Source: Spiroplasma endosymbiont of Nebria brevicollis (lineage in GTDB: Bacteria; Bacillota_I; Bacilli_A; Mycoplasmatales; VBWQ01). Taken from it: a stretch of 64,000 nt of DNA. Shown here piece by piece: positions 54,527-64,000 of this stretch (positions within the stretch are counted from its first letter, which is position 1; the number at the start of each line of letters is the position of its first letter). Both the position numbers and the translations under genes were made by a program. Under the pieces are notes generated by a model. That model was not told the origin of the DNA. It ran no database searches and worked only from the letters and a program-made list of their open reading frames with translations. The stretch is from positions 1,364,001-1,428,000 of the forward strand of contig NZ_OZ034986.1 in assembly GCF_964030895.1 (NCBI RefSeq). The letters run 5' to 3'.

Positions 54527-54824
54527 TAAGAATTAAATACACTGTCATAGAAGTCAAATAGTGAGTACGAAATGTAAATGCTTCTATATCAGGATAAAAG
54601 AGTGATTTATTAAAATTAATAGAATTGTTATTGTATGTAATAGAGTTTAATTGAATGGCCTTTTGGGTTCAGTAAGGATACTTATAGATTATGTAATAAC
54701 CATAAACCCTGTTTTATTTTTATTTTTTAAATCATTACACTAAAGGGGGTTATATATAAATACATAACTTATCAATTATATATTAACATAAATTAAATAA
54801 TTAGTATATATTTTTTATTTTTTT
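54527..54824. other. Spacer before prophage
   Basis: 298 nt with no gene that I can support. Possible left end of the prophage. No obvious att repeat can be confirmed without the right end. Confidence 0.4.
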
Positions 54825-54917
54825 AGGTCTTGTCACCACCAGTGAGCAAGAGCCTAAAACATATACGTATAATACGTATTAATATATATTGACCTTTCTG
54901 CTGTAGGCAACGGTCAA
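54825..54917 (+). repeat. Tandem hairpin pair, copy C, upstream of prophage early operon
   Basis: H1: AGGTCTTGTCAC with GTGAGCAAGAGCCT (imperfect), 54825-54855. TATACGTATAATACGTATTA between. H2: TTGACC/GGTCAA ends, 54889-54917. GAAAGG follows and the first gene starts at 54943. Same layout as 32879-32971. Likely control region (promoter, attenuation or replication origin) of the phage. Confidence 0.5.
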
Positions 54918-54942
54918 TATTAAAAAAAGAAAGGTTTTTAAA

Positions 54943-55131
54943 ATGAAACATAATTTTACTGTTAAAAGATATTATTGTAATTATTGTGATACTTATAGAA
55001 TAAAACATTTATTTTATTTTCAAAATATATTTTTACAAGATAAAAATAATAAAGTTATTTGTATTTATTGTTGAAAATTAGAATTACATTTAAAAGAAAT
55101 TTGATATGAAAAAAAAGAAAGGAAATATTAA
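54943..55131 (+). CDS. Prophage early protein, zinc-knuckle
   Basis: 62 residues, ATG 54943 after GAAAGG. Two CxxC pairs (YYCNYCDTY and ICIYCWKLE, TGA Trp) form a likely zinc ribbon. The rest is basic. First gene of a tightly packed operon in which genes overlap or nearly touch. A small transcription or DNA-binding factor of the phage is plausible. Confidence 0.6.
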
Positions 55132-55331
55132 TGAGTATTGAAACAATCATATTATTAATAATAATAGGAATTTTTGCATGAATAATATTAACAACTCTGG
55201 GTTTATTTATGTGTAATGATAATAATGCAATGGGAGTAATAATATTATTTATTACTTTAAATCTTATAGGTTTATTATTAGGAATTGCAATTATTTATAA
55301 TAAAAAACAAAAAGAAAGGAATATAAAATAA
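55131..55331 (+). CDS. Prophage small membrane protein
   Basis: 66 residues. The ATG shares its A with the stop of the preceding gene (TAATG). Two hydrophobic stretches of Ile/Leu, residues 3-25 and 38-58, with a short polar loop (MCNDNNAMG) and a basic end. No motif. Confidence 0.55.
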
Positions 55332-55543
55332 TGCAATATGTTTATTTATTAAAATATACAGTTAATTATACAAATGAAATAAAATATAAAGTTTTTACTA
55401 AAATTGAAAATGCTATTAATTTTCATAAAAATTATAAACATCATATATTAAAAGTCCCATATTATGATTATCAAGAACCAGAAGCATTTATTACACATTA
55501 TGAAATATTAGTAATGAAATTAGATATAAAATTTAATAGTTAA
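55331..55543 (+). CDS. Prophage hypothetical protein
   Basis: 70 residues, again overlapping the previous stop as TAATG. It looks like a compact alpha/beta protein: MQYVYLLKYTVNYT, then FTKIENAINFHKNYK and a C-terminal strand EILVMKLDI. No family recognised. Confidence 0.55.
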   Translation: MQYVYLLKYTVNYTNEIKYKVFTKIENAINFHKNYKHHILKVPYYDYQEPEAFITHYEILVMKLDIKFNS

Positions 55544-55560
55544 TTAAAAGGAGAATATAT

Positions 55561-55707
55561 ATGTATTTATGAAAAGAAAATATTGAATATAAAAAAACTT
55601 ATTTAAATAATATTATTACTCATAGTTGTGATATTTGTCATAAAAAATCATCTATAAATAATAGAACTTGTAATAAATGTTTTAAAAGGTTAAGTAATTA
55701 TGAATAA
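55561..55707 (+). CDS. Prophage zinc-finger protein
   Basis: 48 residues, ATG 55561 after AAAGGAG, with a TGA Trp at codon 4. Two CxxC pairs, SCDICHKKS and TCNKCFKR, make a zinc ribbon. Its last codons overlap the start of the exonuclease gene. Confidence 0.55.
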
Positions 55708-56347
55708 ATTAGTTTTTAAAAAAGATACACATCAATATTTTATTAAAAATAAAGAATTAATTTCAGTTTCTAAAATTATTAATAATTATTTAGGTTCAAA
55801 TTATGATAATGTTCCAAAAGATGTTTTAAAAAATGCTGCAGTTCGTGGACAATGAGTTCATAAACTTAATGAATTATATTTACAAAATATAAATAAAGAA
55901 AATATTATTAATGATTTATTAAATAAATTAAAACCTTTAACAAATGAAATAAATTATTCTTATTGTGAAAAATCATTAATATTTTTAAAAGAAAAATTTA
56001 TTGATAAAGATAATTTTGAATTTATTATTGAAGAACCAATTAGTCATAATTATGTAGCAGGTATACCAGATTTAATATATTTAGATAAAAAACAAGATAA
56101 ATATTTTTTGATTGATTATAAAACTTATGCTGTAATTGATAAAAATAAATTACAAAGAATTAAATTACAATTAACTGCTTATTATTGATTATTAATTAAA
56201 AATGGTTTTCAAAAATTATCTAATATTACTTATGTATATTTAACAAATAAAAAAGAACAAAAAGAAATTGAAATAACAATTCAAGATTTACATGAATGAA
56301 ATATGGCTTTATTAAGTTATAAAGAATGAAAAGAAACGGAGAAATAA
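55700..56347 (+). CDS. PD-(D/E)XK exonuclease, phage recombination
   Basis: 215 residues, ATG 55700 overlapping the previous gene by 8 nt. VSKIINNYLGSNYDNVPKDV at the start, then RGQWVHKLNELY (the conserved His of RecB-like/Cas4-like nucleases), GIPDLIYLDK (catalytic D) and FLIDYKTY (D-x-K), followed by QRIKLQLTAYYWLL (QxxxY). These fit the RecB-type PD-(D/E)XK fold used by phage 5'-3' exonucleases that pair with RecT. Located two genes before recT. Confidence 0.85.
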
Positions 56348-56349
56348 AA

Positions 56350-56556
56350 ATGGAATGTAAAGATAAAAAATGTAAATGAAATTATGAATTAATAACAACT
56401 AGTATTGATTATAGAATTGAATTTTTACAAAATCAAATTGAAAAAATGAAATTAAATAAATTTAATTTATGAGAATTAGATGTTTTAAGGGGTCAAATTA
56501 AATCATTAAATGAATTTAAAGAAGTATTAATTAAAGGAGAAATGGAAAATGACTAA
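56350..56556 (+). CDS. Prophage hypothetical coiled-coil protein
   Basis: 68 residues, ATG 56350 two nt after the nuclease stop; two TGA Trp codons. MECKDKKCKW then a long helix (SIDYRIEFLQNQIEKMK, LRGQIKSLNEFKEV). It sits between the nuclease and RecT genes, so an accessory role in recombination is possible. Confidence 0.5.
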
Positions 56557-57334
56557 TAATTTAACTAATACTAATAAAAATCAATTAACTATTGAACAAT
56601 GATTTACTAATAAAAATCAAGGAAGTATTATTAATGAAAAAGAAATACAAAGATTTAAAAGTAATGTATTAGCAATTAAAAATCAATTAGGTTTAATAAA
56701 TGCTAATTTAGTAACTATTTTAGAAGCATGTTATCAAGCAACGTTATTACAATTACCATTAGAAAAAAACTTTGGTTATTGTTGAGTTGTACCTTTTAAA
56801 GGTAAAGCACAATTTCAAATGGGATATAAAGGTTACATACAACTTGCTCAAAGAAGTCAACAATATAAAAGAATTAATGCTATTGAAATTAAAGAAAATG
56901 AATTAAAAAAAATAGATTATTTAAAAGATGAAATAAAATTTAAATTTATAGAAAATCCATTAGAAAGATTAAAAGCAAAAACAATAGGTTATTGTGCTTA
57001 TTTTAAACTTCAAAATGGTTATGAAAAATATTTATATATGAGTAAAGAAGAAATAGAAAATCATTTTAATACTTATAGTGAAACTTATAAAAAAAATAAA
57101 AGATTTATTGTTAGTGATTTTGATAGTATGGCTAAAAAAACTGTTTTAACTCAATTATTGAGAAAATGGGGTATTATGTCAGTTGAATTACAAACTGCTT
57201 ATGAAAATTACCAAGCAGTTATTACTGAAACTGAAAAAATATATATTGATAATCCAAATACTAATACAAATTATGAAGAAGTATTAAATAAATTAAATGA
57301 AGAAGAACAATTAATAGAAAATTTTGAAATTTAA
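56549..57334 (+). CDS. recT: RecT-family single-strand annealing protein
   Basis: 261 residues, ATG 56549 overlapping the previous gene by 8 nt. RecT core: LVTILEACYQATLLQLPLEK, FQMGYKGYIQLAQRS (the YKG motif), IGYCAYFKLQNGYEK, MSKEEIENH and DSMAKKTVLTQLLRKWG (aKkT-x-lkr). Anneals complementary single strands made by the exonuclease. Few Mollicutes carry recT outside phages, so this marks a phage recombination module. Confidence 0.92.
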
Positions 57335-57347
57335 GTGGTATTTAGTA

Positions 57348-57911
57348 ATGAATAATTATCTACTTTCAGTAGACCCAAGTATGAAAAATACTGGATTTAC
57401 ATTATGAGAAAATAAAAAACCAATATGAATAAAAAGTTATAGTTTTGAAAATTACTTTAATTTAATATTTTTAAATGATTATGTTGATGAAATTAAAAAT
57501 ATTATTTGAAATTATTTAGATTGTAAGGCTGTTAATTGAATGGATTTTTTAGATATTTATATTGAACGTGGTACTTTTCATGTAAAAAATGGTATTGGTT
57601 ATGAAACACAAGAACATTTACGTGGTTTTATTGTTGGACAATTTAATAAATTATTAACAAAAAATATGTTAATAAGTCCTAAACAATGACAAAATTTATA
57701 TTGAAATAAAGTTAAATGTAATAGTGAAAATAATTTATATATTTATCATGATGAAATTGAAAAAAAATATAATAATAATTTTAGAAAAGAACAAAGTATA
57801 AGACAAGCTAATGAATTAATTAAACAAAATAATTGAAATATAACAATATCAAATCATGATGAAGCTGATAGTTTATTAATTGGTTGATATTATTTGAATA
57901 CAAAGATTTAA
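57348..57911 (+). CDS. RuvC-like Holliday junction resolvase
   Basis: 187 residues, ATG 57348, several TGA Trp codons. RNase-H-like acidic residues are in order: Asp in LLSVDPSMKNTGF, Glu in DIYIERGTF, and the Asp pair in HDEADSLLIG, all typical of RuvC/phage resolvases. It would cut recombination or replication junctions before packaging. Completes the exonuclease-RecT-resolvase set. Confidence 0.85.
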
Positions 57912-57923
57912 AAGGAGTGAATA

Positions 57924-58391
57924 ATGACATTTTGATATTGATTTACACATTGATTTTATTTAAGTAGATGAAAATTAATGAATGTACCAATATGATATGA
58001 AATAGTTGCTAGTTTAATAATAATTGGAATAATAGGTTTAATTTTAGGGATTATTGGTATTGTATATTTAATTTATTTAAAAATAACTGATTCAAGGAGA
58101 AAACAAATGACTAATTTAATAAATTTATTTGGTAAAGATAAAATAGAAATATTTTCACCAAATCCAAAAGAAATAACAAGTAATAATGATATTAAAGCAA
58201 TTATTGTAAGTAAATATAAGCAATTAGATGCTAAATATATAATTGTTAGTGATGTACATGCTAATACTGCATTAATTGTTGGTGATAATCATATATATCA
58301 AGGTACAATAGAAATATTTATTAAACAAAAAACCAGTTTAGAAGGAGTAATGAATTTAAATGCCAAATGACATGAATGTACAATCAAATAA
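57924..58391 (+). CDS. Prophage membrane protein with shared beta domain
   Basis: 155 residues in one frame, ATG 57924 after AAGGAG. The Trp-rich start (MTFWYWFTHWFY, with TGA codons) and one Ile-rich helix (about 28-52) are followed by a domain ending NTALIVGDNHIYQGTIEIFI. The same 65-residue domain occurs twice in the secreted protein at 49520-50641. A second ribosome site and ATG at 58107 could also give the soluble domain alone (94 residues). Overlaps the next gene by 32 nt. Confidence 0.65.
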
Positions 58392-58959
58392 TTATACTTT
58401 AATAAAATTAATAAGAACAGGTATAAGTCCAATTTTAGCAATGATTGGAACCAGTGCTTATTATGGACAATTAATAGGTAATCCAATATTAGGCTCAATT
58501 AATTCTTTATTATTTGGTAAAAAATTAGGTTTAGATATATGAAATTTAAATCAAAGACCTTCTTCTAAAACTAAATTTATTAATAGTAGTAAAAAAATAT
58601 TATTAGGTTTAGGAACAATTAGTTTAGCAAATTATAGTAAGTTTTTAAATACTGTTATTACACCAATAGAACCTAGTACAACAATTAATCCAATAACAAG
58701 TACTACAAAATTACCAACTACTACAAGTACAACATCTACTACAGAAACACCACCATGACCATTAATGTTAAATGATAATAATAATTCTAATAATTTAATG
58801 GATTGAGATACTTATATTTCATTAAATGCTTATGGTATTTCAAATCTTATTAGTGGAATTACTGAATTAATACCTAATAGATTTGAACCAATAAGAAAAA
58901 TAGCAAATATGGGTACTGGTGGGTGTTTAATTAGTAGTGGTGTAGCAAATGGGTATTAA
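58360..58959 (+). CDS. Prophage hypothetical membrane-associated protein
   Basis: 199 residues, ATG 58360. Hydrophobic segments around residues 24-52 and 85-100, then a Thr/Ser-rich linker (TTSTTSTTETPPWP) like a surface stalk, then an Asn-rich part and ISNLISGITELIPN. No family known. May be in the cell membrane or virion. Ends inside the next gene's start. Confidence 0.6.
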
Positions 58960-59230
58960 TAATGATTTTAATAATGCTTATGCTATTCCTACAATAATAG
59001 CGGGTGCTAGTGAAATTATACATAATTTATTACCAATAGAAATTACACATCATAATACTGAAATGCAAGAAGTATTTACTGATGAAAGAGTAAGATTAAT
59101 TAATGATGATAATAGATTTACAATTAATAGTGAAACAAGTAGTCAATATGGCAGTAATATGAGTGATGTATTATTAAACAATGCTGATAATCATTCATTA
59201 AATTGAGATTATAACCACATGAGTTTATAA
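58949..59230 (+). CDS. Prophage hypothetical protein, last of early operon
   Basis: 93 residues, ATG 58949 overlapping the previous stop by 11 nt. Mixed composition (ITHHNTEMQEVFTDERVRL, NSETSSQYGSNMSD). The final stop overlaps by 6 nt the end of the minus-strand tail gene, so the early and late blocks converge tail to tail. Confidence 0.55.
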
Positions 59231-61129
59231 ATAAATCATTGCTGATGTAACACCTAAATCAACATAATTAGTTACTACCTTTTTATTATTTTCTGCTTGA
59301 AATGTACTATCTAATATTGCAGGAGCGCCCCTTCACATAAAAATTAAATATTTACTACTTCCATCACTTTTAAGATATGCCCATGAATAACTAATACGAT
59401 ATAAAGTGTTTAATTTAAAATTAAATGCAATATTATCATTTTCATTACTAATAGTACCAACTGATTTTCATTTAATAAAATTTAATTCATTAATTTTATC
59501 ATCAACATATTTTTTATGTGGAATATCTAAATCATCAGTTACAAACGGATTATTTCTATATTTTAATGTATTAACACCTTTTTTAATAACATTATTAATT
59601 AAATTAGTAGTAGTATCTTTATCATCTTTATTATCAAATATTCTATTTTCATCAACTGAACTTCCCCCAGTAGCACTAATAATATTATCTTTAATAGTTA
59701 TATTAGTACCTGCAGTTAATTCATCTTGTTTTTTATCAATATTAGTTTTATTTTCATTAATACCACCAGTAATTGTTTTATTAGTAGTTTGTAAATTTTC
59801 GTCATTAATATTTTGTTTTTTATCTAATAAATTATTAGTTTCTTGTTTAGTATAATAATTATCATTATTATTAGTTTCTGCTATAAATTCAGTTGGAATT
59901 CCATTTCCTTGAAATTCATAAACTTCAATAATAACAGATGTATATTGATGATTAGTTGCACCAGACTTATCATCAACATCTATAAAAAACTTAAATCCTA
60001 AATAATTGTAAAATAATGATACTATAATATTTTCGTTGATAATTAATTTATCAATTATAATAAATTCTTGTGGTTTGCTAGATTGTATTGGAGGATAAAT
60101 TAAGGTTTTTGTTAGTTTATTAATTCTTATTATTATAGTTTCCATTATTAATATAAGAAAAGTATCAAGAAACAACATATCATTTATCTTGATTAATATT
60201 ATGGTTATTTGTTTTCCTTCATAAAGGACTTGTTTCGATATTAAATCAATTATTTTTAATACTTTCAATTTCTTTATTTGCTAACTTAATATTATTTTCA
60301 TTACTAGTAATACGTTTTTGTTGTTTAGCAGAAAAATCAGCAGTTGCAGCATGGGTAAAATCATTCTCTTGTGGATTATTTTGTAATGCTTCTGGTGGTA
60401 ATGTACCAATTTCACTTGGTCAATTTAAAACCATTGTTTCAGTTTCGGAGTCATATTCAGTTGCTACATAACTTTTATTAACAAGTTTAGTAACTGCTCC
60501 ACGAAATACTTCATGTTCATTTTTGCTTATAACATCATCATATAATTTCATTTGTTTAGTTAATATAAAATCATGATTATCTTTATCTCCACCAATTCTT
60601 TGTTCTTTTTCATTATCAATTAATTCATCTACTTGATTTCTTTTATAAAATGCTTCTAAATCAATTTTATCAACAGCAATTTCTTGTTCATCATAACTCA
60701 TTAGTATTTCTTTTAATTGCGTTAATTGAGATAGAATTTTCATTCTACTTGGTGCTAAATCTCACACATTAATTGTTGGAATACTACTAGCACTAAATTG
60801 TGTACCATTATTAATTGAATATTAGCATCAACATTAAATTCAATTGGAGTACGATTAAATACTCAATGTTCTACCATTACATAAACCATATCTCTTAATG
60901 TTTCTTGAAGTAATTTATCTTTAAAACTATCAAAAGGAAATTTATATAAAATAAAATTAAGATAAGCATTAATATCATTTTGTGCGCGAATAGCAAATGT
61001 AGTAAATCATTCCTTAGCATTTGGTCATGTATTTACATATTGTTGTGGAGTGTCGTCAATTGTTCCGGTTAATGGATATCACTTATTATAATTTTCTAAA
61101 CTAATATCAGTTCAAAGTTCTTTTATCAT
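59225..61129 (-). pseudogene. Tail-fibre-like late gene with two frameshifts
   Basis: Minus strand from ATG 61129, 1 nt after the stop of the gene before it. Segment 1 (to about 60825) has YPLTGTIDDTPQQYVNTW and VEHWVFNRTPIEF. Then a one-base shift leads to NNGTQFSASSIPTINV and a coiled region (LEAFYKRNQVDELIDNEK) and NPQENDFTHAATADFSAK. A second shift near 60150 leads to GNGIPTEFIAETNNN, YYTKQETNNLLDKKQ and TNITIKDNIISATGG, all typical of phage fibre or baseplate proteins. Ends at TAA 59225. Corrected length is about 630 residues. Confidence 0.65.
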
Positions 61130-61130
61130 A

Positions 61131-62828
61131 TTATCATTCCTTAAAAAATGCTTTTTCATAATGTTTAGTACGTTTTTTAGTTTTTCTATGTGCTATATGT
61201 ATAATTTCTTTTTGTAATTTTTTCTTACCTTTTTCAACCACTTGACTATAAGCAAATTTTTCTAAATGATGTAATAAACCAGTACCAAACAACGTATAAA
61301 CTCCAAATTTTAAACTAACACTTTTAAAAGATTTAGTAACATTTTCCAACGGATTATTAATAACATTAATAACTTTATGATAAGTTCTTACTATTCTTAA
61401 TATTTCGCGATGTACCTTAAAAGCATCTTTTATAATCTGTTGAACAACTGGTGGCGCAAATGCAATTGTTTTTAATCATTTATTAGTATTAACTCCATAA
61501 CCAATATATCAACCACTATTTCAGCGATATCAATGAAAAGGATGTACTTGTGTAACGAAAGTTTCTGCTTTAATAATAGTATCAATAACAACAAATGGTT
61601 TATATTTAGGATTACGATGATAAATAGTAATAGCACATTTATCTAGTGATAATGGCTGAATTTTACATACCATAAATACTGGTGAATTTAATGGAATTAA
61701 TTGTGCATGTTTAATTGCTTTTTTCTCAGCACTAGTAAATAAATCACTTGTTTTTTCTTTTAATTTATTAATTTTTGCTATTGATTTTTCTTCTAATTGT
61801 TCAAATTTTTCTTGTAATTTATATATCTTTTCACGTAATTTTTCAAAATAAGGTGTATCTTTTCAAAATTTATTTAATCCTTTTCTTAAATAAAATCTAA
61901 TATCAAAATATTTAAAAGTTTGATTTGTTTTTAAAACAACTTTATGAATAACACTATTTTTAAAATTGAACTTAATAGCATTAACACGAATTTTTTGTAA
62001 ATCTAAAATTAATGTTTTTCCATATCTATTTTCTGTATGTATTGTGTAAACTAAATTTAATCAATCATGTTGGTTCATTTTTAATACTTCTTTTAAATAA
62101 GTATTATATTTTTTTAAAAAATTATTTGCTTTTTCAATATCTTTAATTTTAAATTTAGGAGTTAATTGTGGACTTAACTTTATTAATGTATTTTGTAATA
62201 ATAAGTAATCTTTTAACTCTTGTTCTTCTAATTTTTTAAAATTATTATGAAATTGTCTTTCTGCAACATAACCTAAGTTTTGCAATATTGTTTCACGATT
62301 AGGTGCAATTGAATAGTTAAATAAATATCGTTGTTTACTAATAATTTTATCTGTTAAAATTTCTTTACCTGTTACTTGATTAATAACATCTTGTAAATTT
62401 TTTGCTTCTTTAATCCCAATTTTTTCTAATGTTTTAGTTTTTTGTGCTAGTTTAATAAATTTAGTAGTACGAATACCACGAGTAATTTTATTAAGTCCGG
62501 CAAACGCTGGTAATAAATTAAAAAAAGTATTTAATTTTGTTACATTTCCTTTTAAATAATCATAAACTTGATTAATAGTAAAATCAGTTGTTGCTTCAAT
62601 ACCAACAGCAATACTACTACCAATAAAATCACTTGCACCTAATCCAAGTGCTAGTTCTTCACTTAAACCACCAGTAAAAGGAGCAAGTGCAACTGCTATT
62701 ACTTGTACACCAATCATTTCTAAAATTTCTAATCATAAACTTTTATTTTCTTGTTGTTTACTTATTCTAGTATGTTTTGGTTTATTTATGTTTAAAATTA
62801 TAGCAGTGCTATTAGTACCAATTGGCAT
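61131..62828 (-). CDS. Prophage late protein, 565 residues
   Basis: One frame, with six TGA Trp codons, from ATG 62828 (AAGGAAAAT upstream) to TAA 61131. Order: short polar start; Gly/Ala-rich hydrophobic helix pair (VIAVALAPFTGGLSEELALG, 40-65); helical region; NRETILQNLGYVAERQFHNN; a long coiled coil about residues 330-380 (LQEKFEQLEEKSIAKINKL); a Trp-rich segment FHWYRWNSGWYIGYG; and a very basic end (AHRKTKKRTKHYEK). Size and place after the capsid-like gene suggest a structural or DNA-ejection protein. No family recognised. Confidence 0.65.
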
Positions 62829-62842
62829 AGTATTAATTTTCC

Positions 62843-64000
62843 TTATTTAAGATTAATTTTAATAGGATTTGTTGAACCTTTATAATTTGGGTCATTTATA
62901 TTTGTTCTAATAATTACATATAAATCACCAGTTTTTTGTTTATTATTACTTATAATATTTTTACCTTGGTCATCACTAAAATATTTAATTGTAGGAGTTT
63001 CTAAACTTGGATTTAAACCATTAATTTCTTTTGTATATAAAATATTTGTATCTAAATCTCTATTATTTTTATCTGTTCTTGCCGTAGTATCTAATGTTAA
63101 ATTTGTAATTTTAGATTTTAAGTCAGTTTTTACTTCACTTTTAATTACACCACACATCATTCAACGAGATGTTGTTTCTTTTTTTGACATATAAGGAATT
63201 GATTGACCCAATACTTCACCACCAACTTTATATGCTCTACCAACTTTACCGTCAGTAATCTCTTGCACATAAACAACTGTATTTTCTAGCATATATCTTT
63301 TCATTGCTTTTGGTGTTGCTAGAATAAAAGACATAATTTCATTTTCATTTTTATCATTAGTAAATGTCATATAATCATCAAGTACAATTTGACATAATAC
63401 TCCTTTTACATATAAATCATTACCGTTTAATCTTAATTGCTGTGCTAATTGATTATCAGTAATTATTCCTTTATTATCTGCTAAATAAACTAAACTATCA
63501 TAAAGATTATTAGTAATAAAGAAACGAGAATTAGCACCATTTCTTAATTGAAATAAAGTATTTCATGCCGATAACATTGCTTTTAAATAACCAATTGGAG
63601 TTGTATCATTAATTAATACCTTAGTAGCAAATTGTGAAATTACATTAGTGTCATCACTTGCTAATTTATCTGTTAAATCATTTGCAACTTCATATTGCAT
63701 AGTATCTAATAAATTTTGACCATTTTCTGCTAATAAATCAACAGCTGCAATAGTTTCACCTGCAACGTATAATTTTTCAATAATTTTGTCAATTTTATCA
63801 GTTTGAGCATAACTAATATCAAGTCTTGTACTTTTATCATTTCACTCAAGTACTTTAATTTTTGGGTCTTTTGGTAATTTAATAATGAATTCAATTTTAG
63901 TAGAATTAACCATTTCAATAGGAAAAAAACTTGCTCAGGGACTATTTGATTGTTTAAAAAATTCAATAAATTCAGGAGCTTCTACTAATTTTTCTGTATT
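62843..64000 (-). CDS. Major capsid-like protein, 5' end outside window
   Basis: 385 residues visible, open to the window edge. Reads FIEFFKQSNSPWASFFP, KVLEWNDKSTRLDISYAQTD, VAGETIAAVDLLAENGQNL, NGANSRFFITNNLYDSLVYL, GVLCQIVLDDYMTF, VYVQEITDGKVGRAY and QSIPYMSKKETTSRWMMC. The long helix, the extended loop and the N..L.Y.G-type target strand recall HK97-like capsid proteins (my structural reading, not a hit). Several TGA Trp codons. The last 105 residues form an extra beta-rich domain. Ends 14 nt before the next late gene. Confidence 0.55.

Noticed and set aside
59406-59855. Plus-strand 149-residue open frame, hydrophobic
   Set aside because: Antisense of the tail-fibre-like gene; hydrophobicity comes from the complement of Asn/Lys-rich codons.
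60800-60850. Programmed -1 frameshift in the tail gene
   Set aside because: The junction has no X-XXY-YYZ slippery heptamer or following hairpin, so a mutation or sequencing error is simpler.

Overview
The window reads as a Spiroplasma chromosome (Mollicutes, genetic code 4). It is very AT-rich, and dozens of conserved proteins are complete only when TGA is read as Trp. It carries two tandem MreB paralogues, a combination typical of Spiroplasma, and it has mollicute operons such as rpsF-ssb-rpsR and gdpP-rplI-dnaB. Coordinates for most genes were joined across in-frame TGA codons, so they are longer than a standard-code reading would suggest. I saw no rRNA, tRNA or CRISPR array.

Layout. 1-3.2 kb: a decayed coiled-coil gene, a stray 3' piece of ribosomal protein L17, and a three-gene minus-strand operon headed by a eukaryote-type HMG-box protein. 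3.5-7.8 kb: NAD(P)-binding protein, aldo/keto reductase and a P-type cation ATPase. 7.8-11 kb: a perfect 20-bp hairpin, small hypothetical genes, a second decayed coiled-coil/membrane gene and a transposase remnant. 11-16 kb: lipoprotein, broken dicarboxylate/cystine-type symporter next to a CoA-disulfide-reductase-like flavoprotein, alpha/beta hydrolase and HU. 16-21 kb: secreted protein, broken glpX, acetyltransferase, an AlkD-like repair remnant and a broken cytosine-5 methyltransferase. 21-32 kb: housekeeping (dnaB, rplI, gdpP, rpsR, ssb, rpsF, a deoxynucleoside kinase) and a class II (B12-dependent) ribonucleotide reductase. 32-51 kb: a segment bounded by two similar transposase-like elements and by two pieces of what may be one propeller protein. 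Inside it are a jag stub, mnmE, tatD, a DJ-1 protein, two mreB genes, rsmA, prs, pth, a Panacea-like gene, purA-purB-metS and a ferritin-like gene. 51-54.5 kb: a mobile-element graveyard. 54.8-64 kb: a prophage.

How the genes work together. dNTP supply is covered by the deoxynucleoside kinase and the class II reductase; purine synthesis by prs, purA and purB; replication and translation by dnaB, ssb, rpsF, rpsR, rplI, mnmE, rsmA, pth and metS; c-di-AMP turnover by gdpP; and helical cell shape and motility by the MreB pair. The prophage has a tightly overlapping plus-strand early operon (zinc-knuckle proteins, PD-(D/E)XK exonuclease, RecT annealase, RuvC-like resolvase, membrane proteins). It converges on a minus-strand late block (capsid-like protein, a 565-residue protein and a tail-fibre-like gene) that continues past the window end.

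The strongest candidates for something new are the HMG-box operon, the prophage with a recombination module, a domain shared by a phage membrane protein and a chromosomal secreted protein, and a Panacea-type protein with an uncharacterised beta-rich C-terminus. Many accessory genes carry frameshifts while the core genes are intact, so real decay is more likely than random base-calling error.
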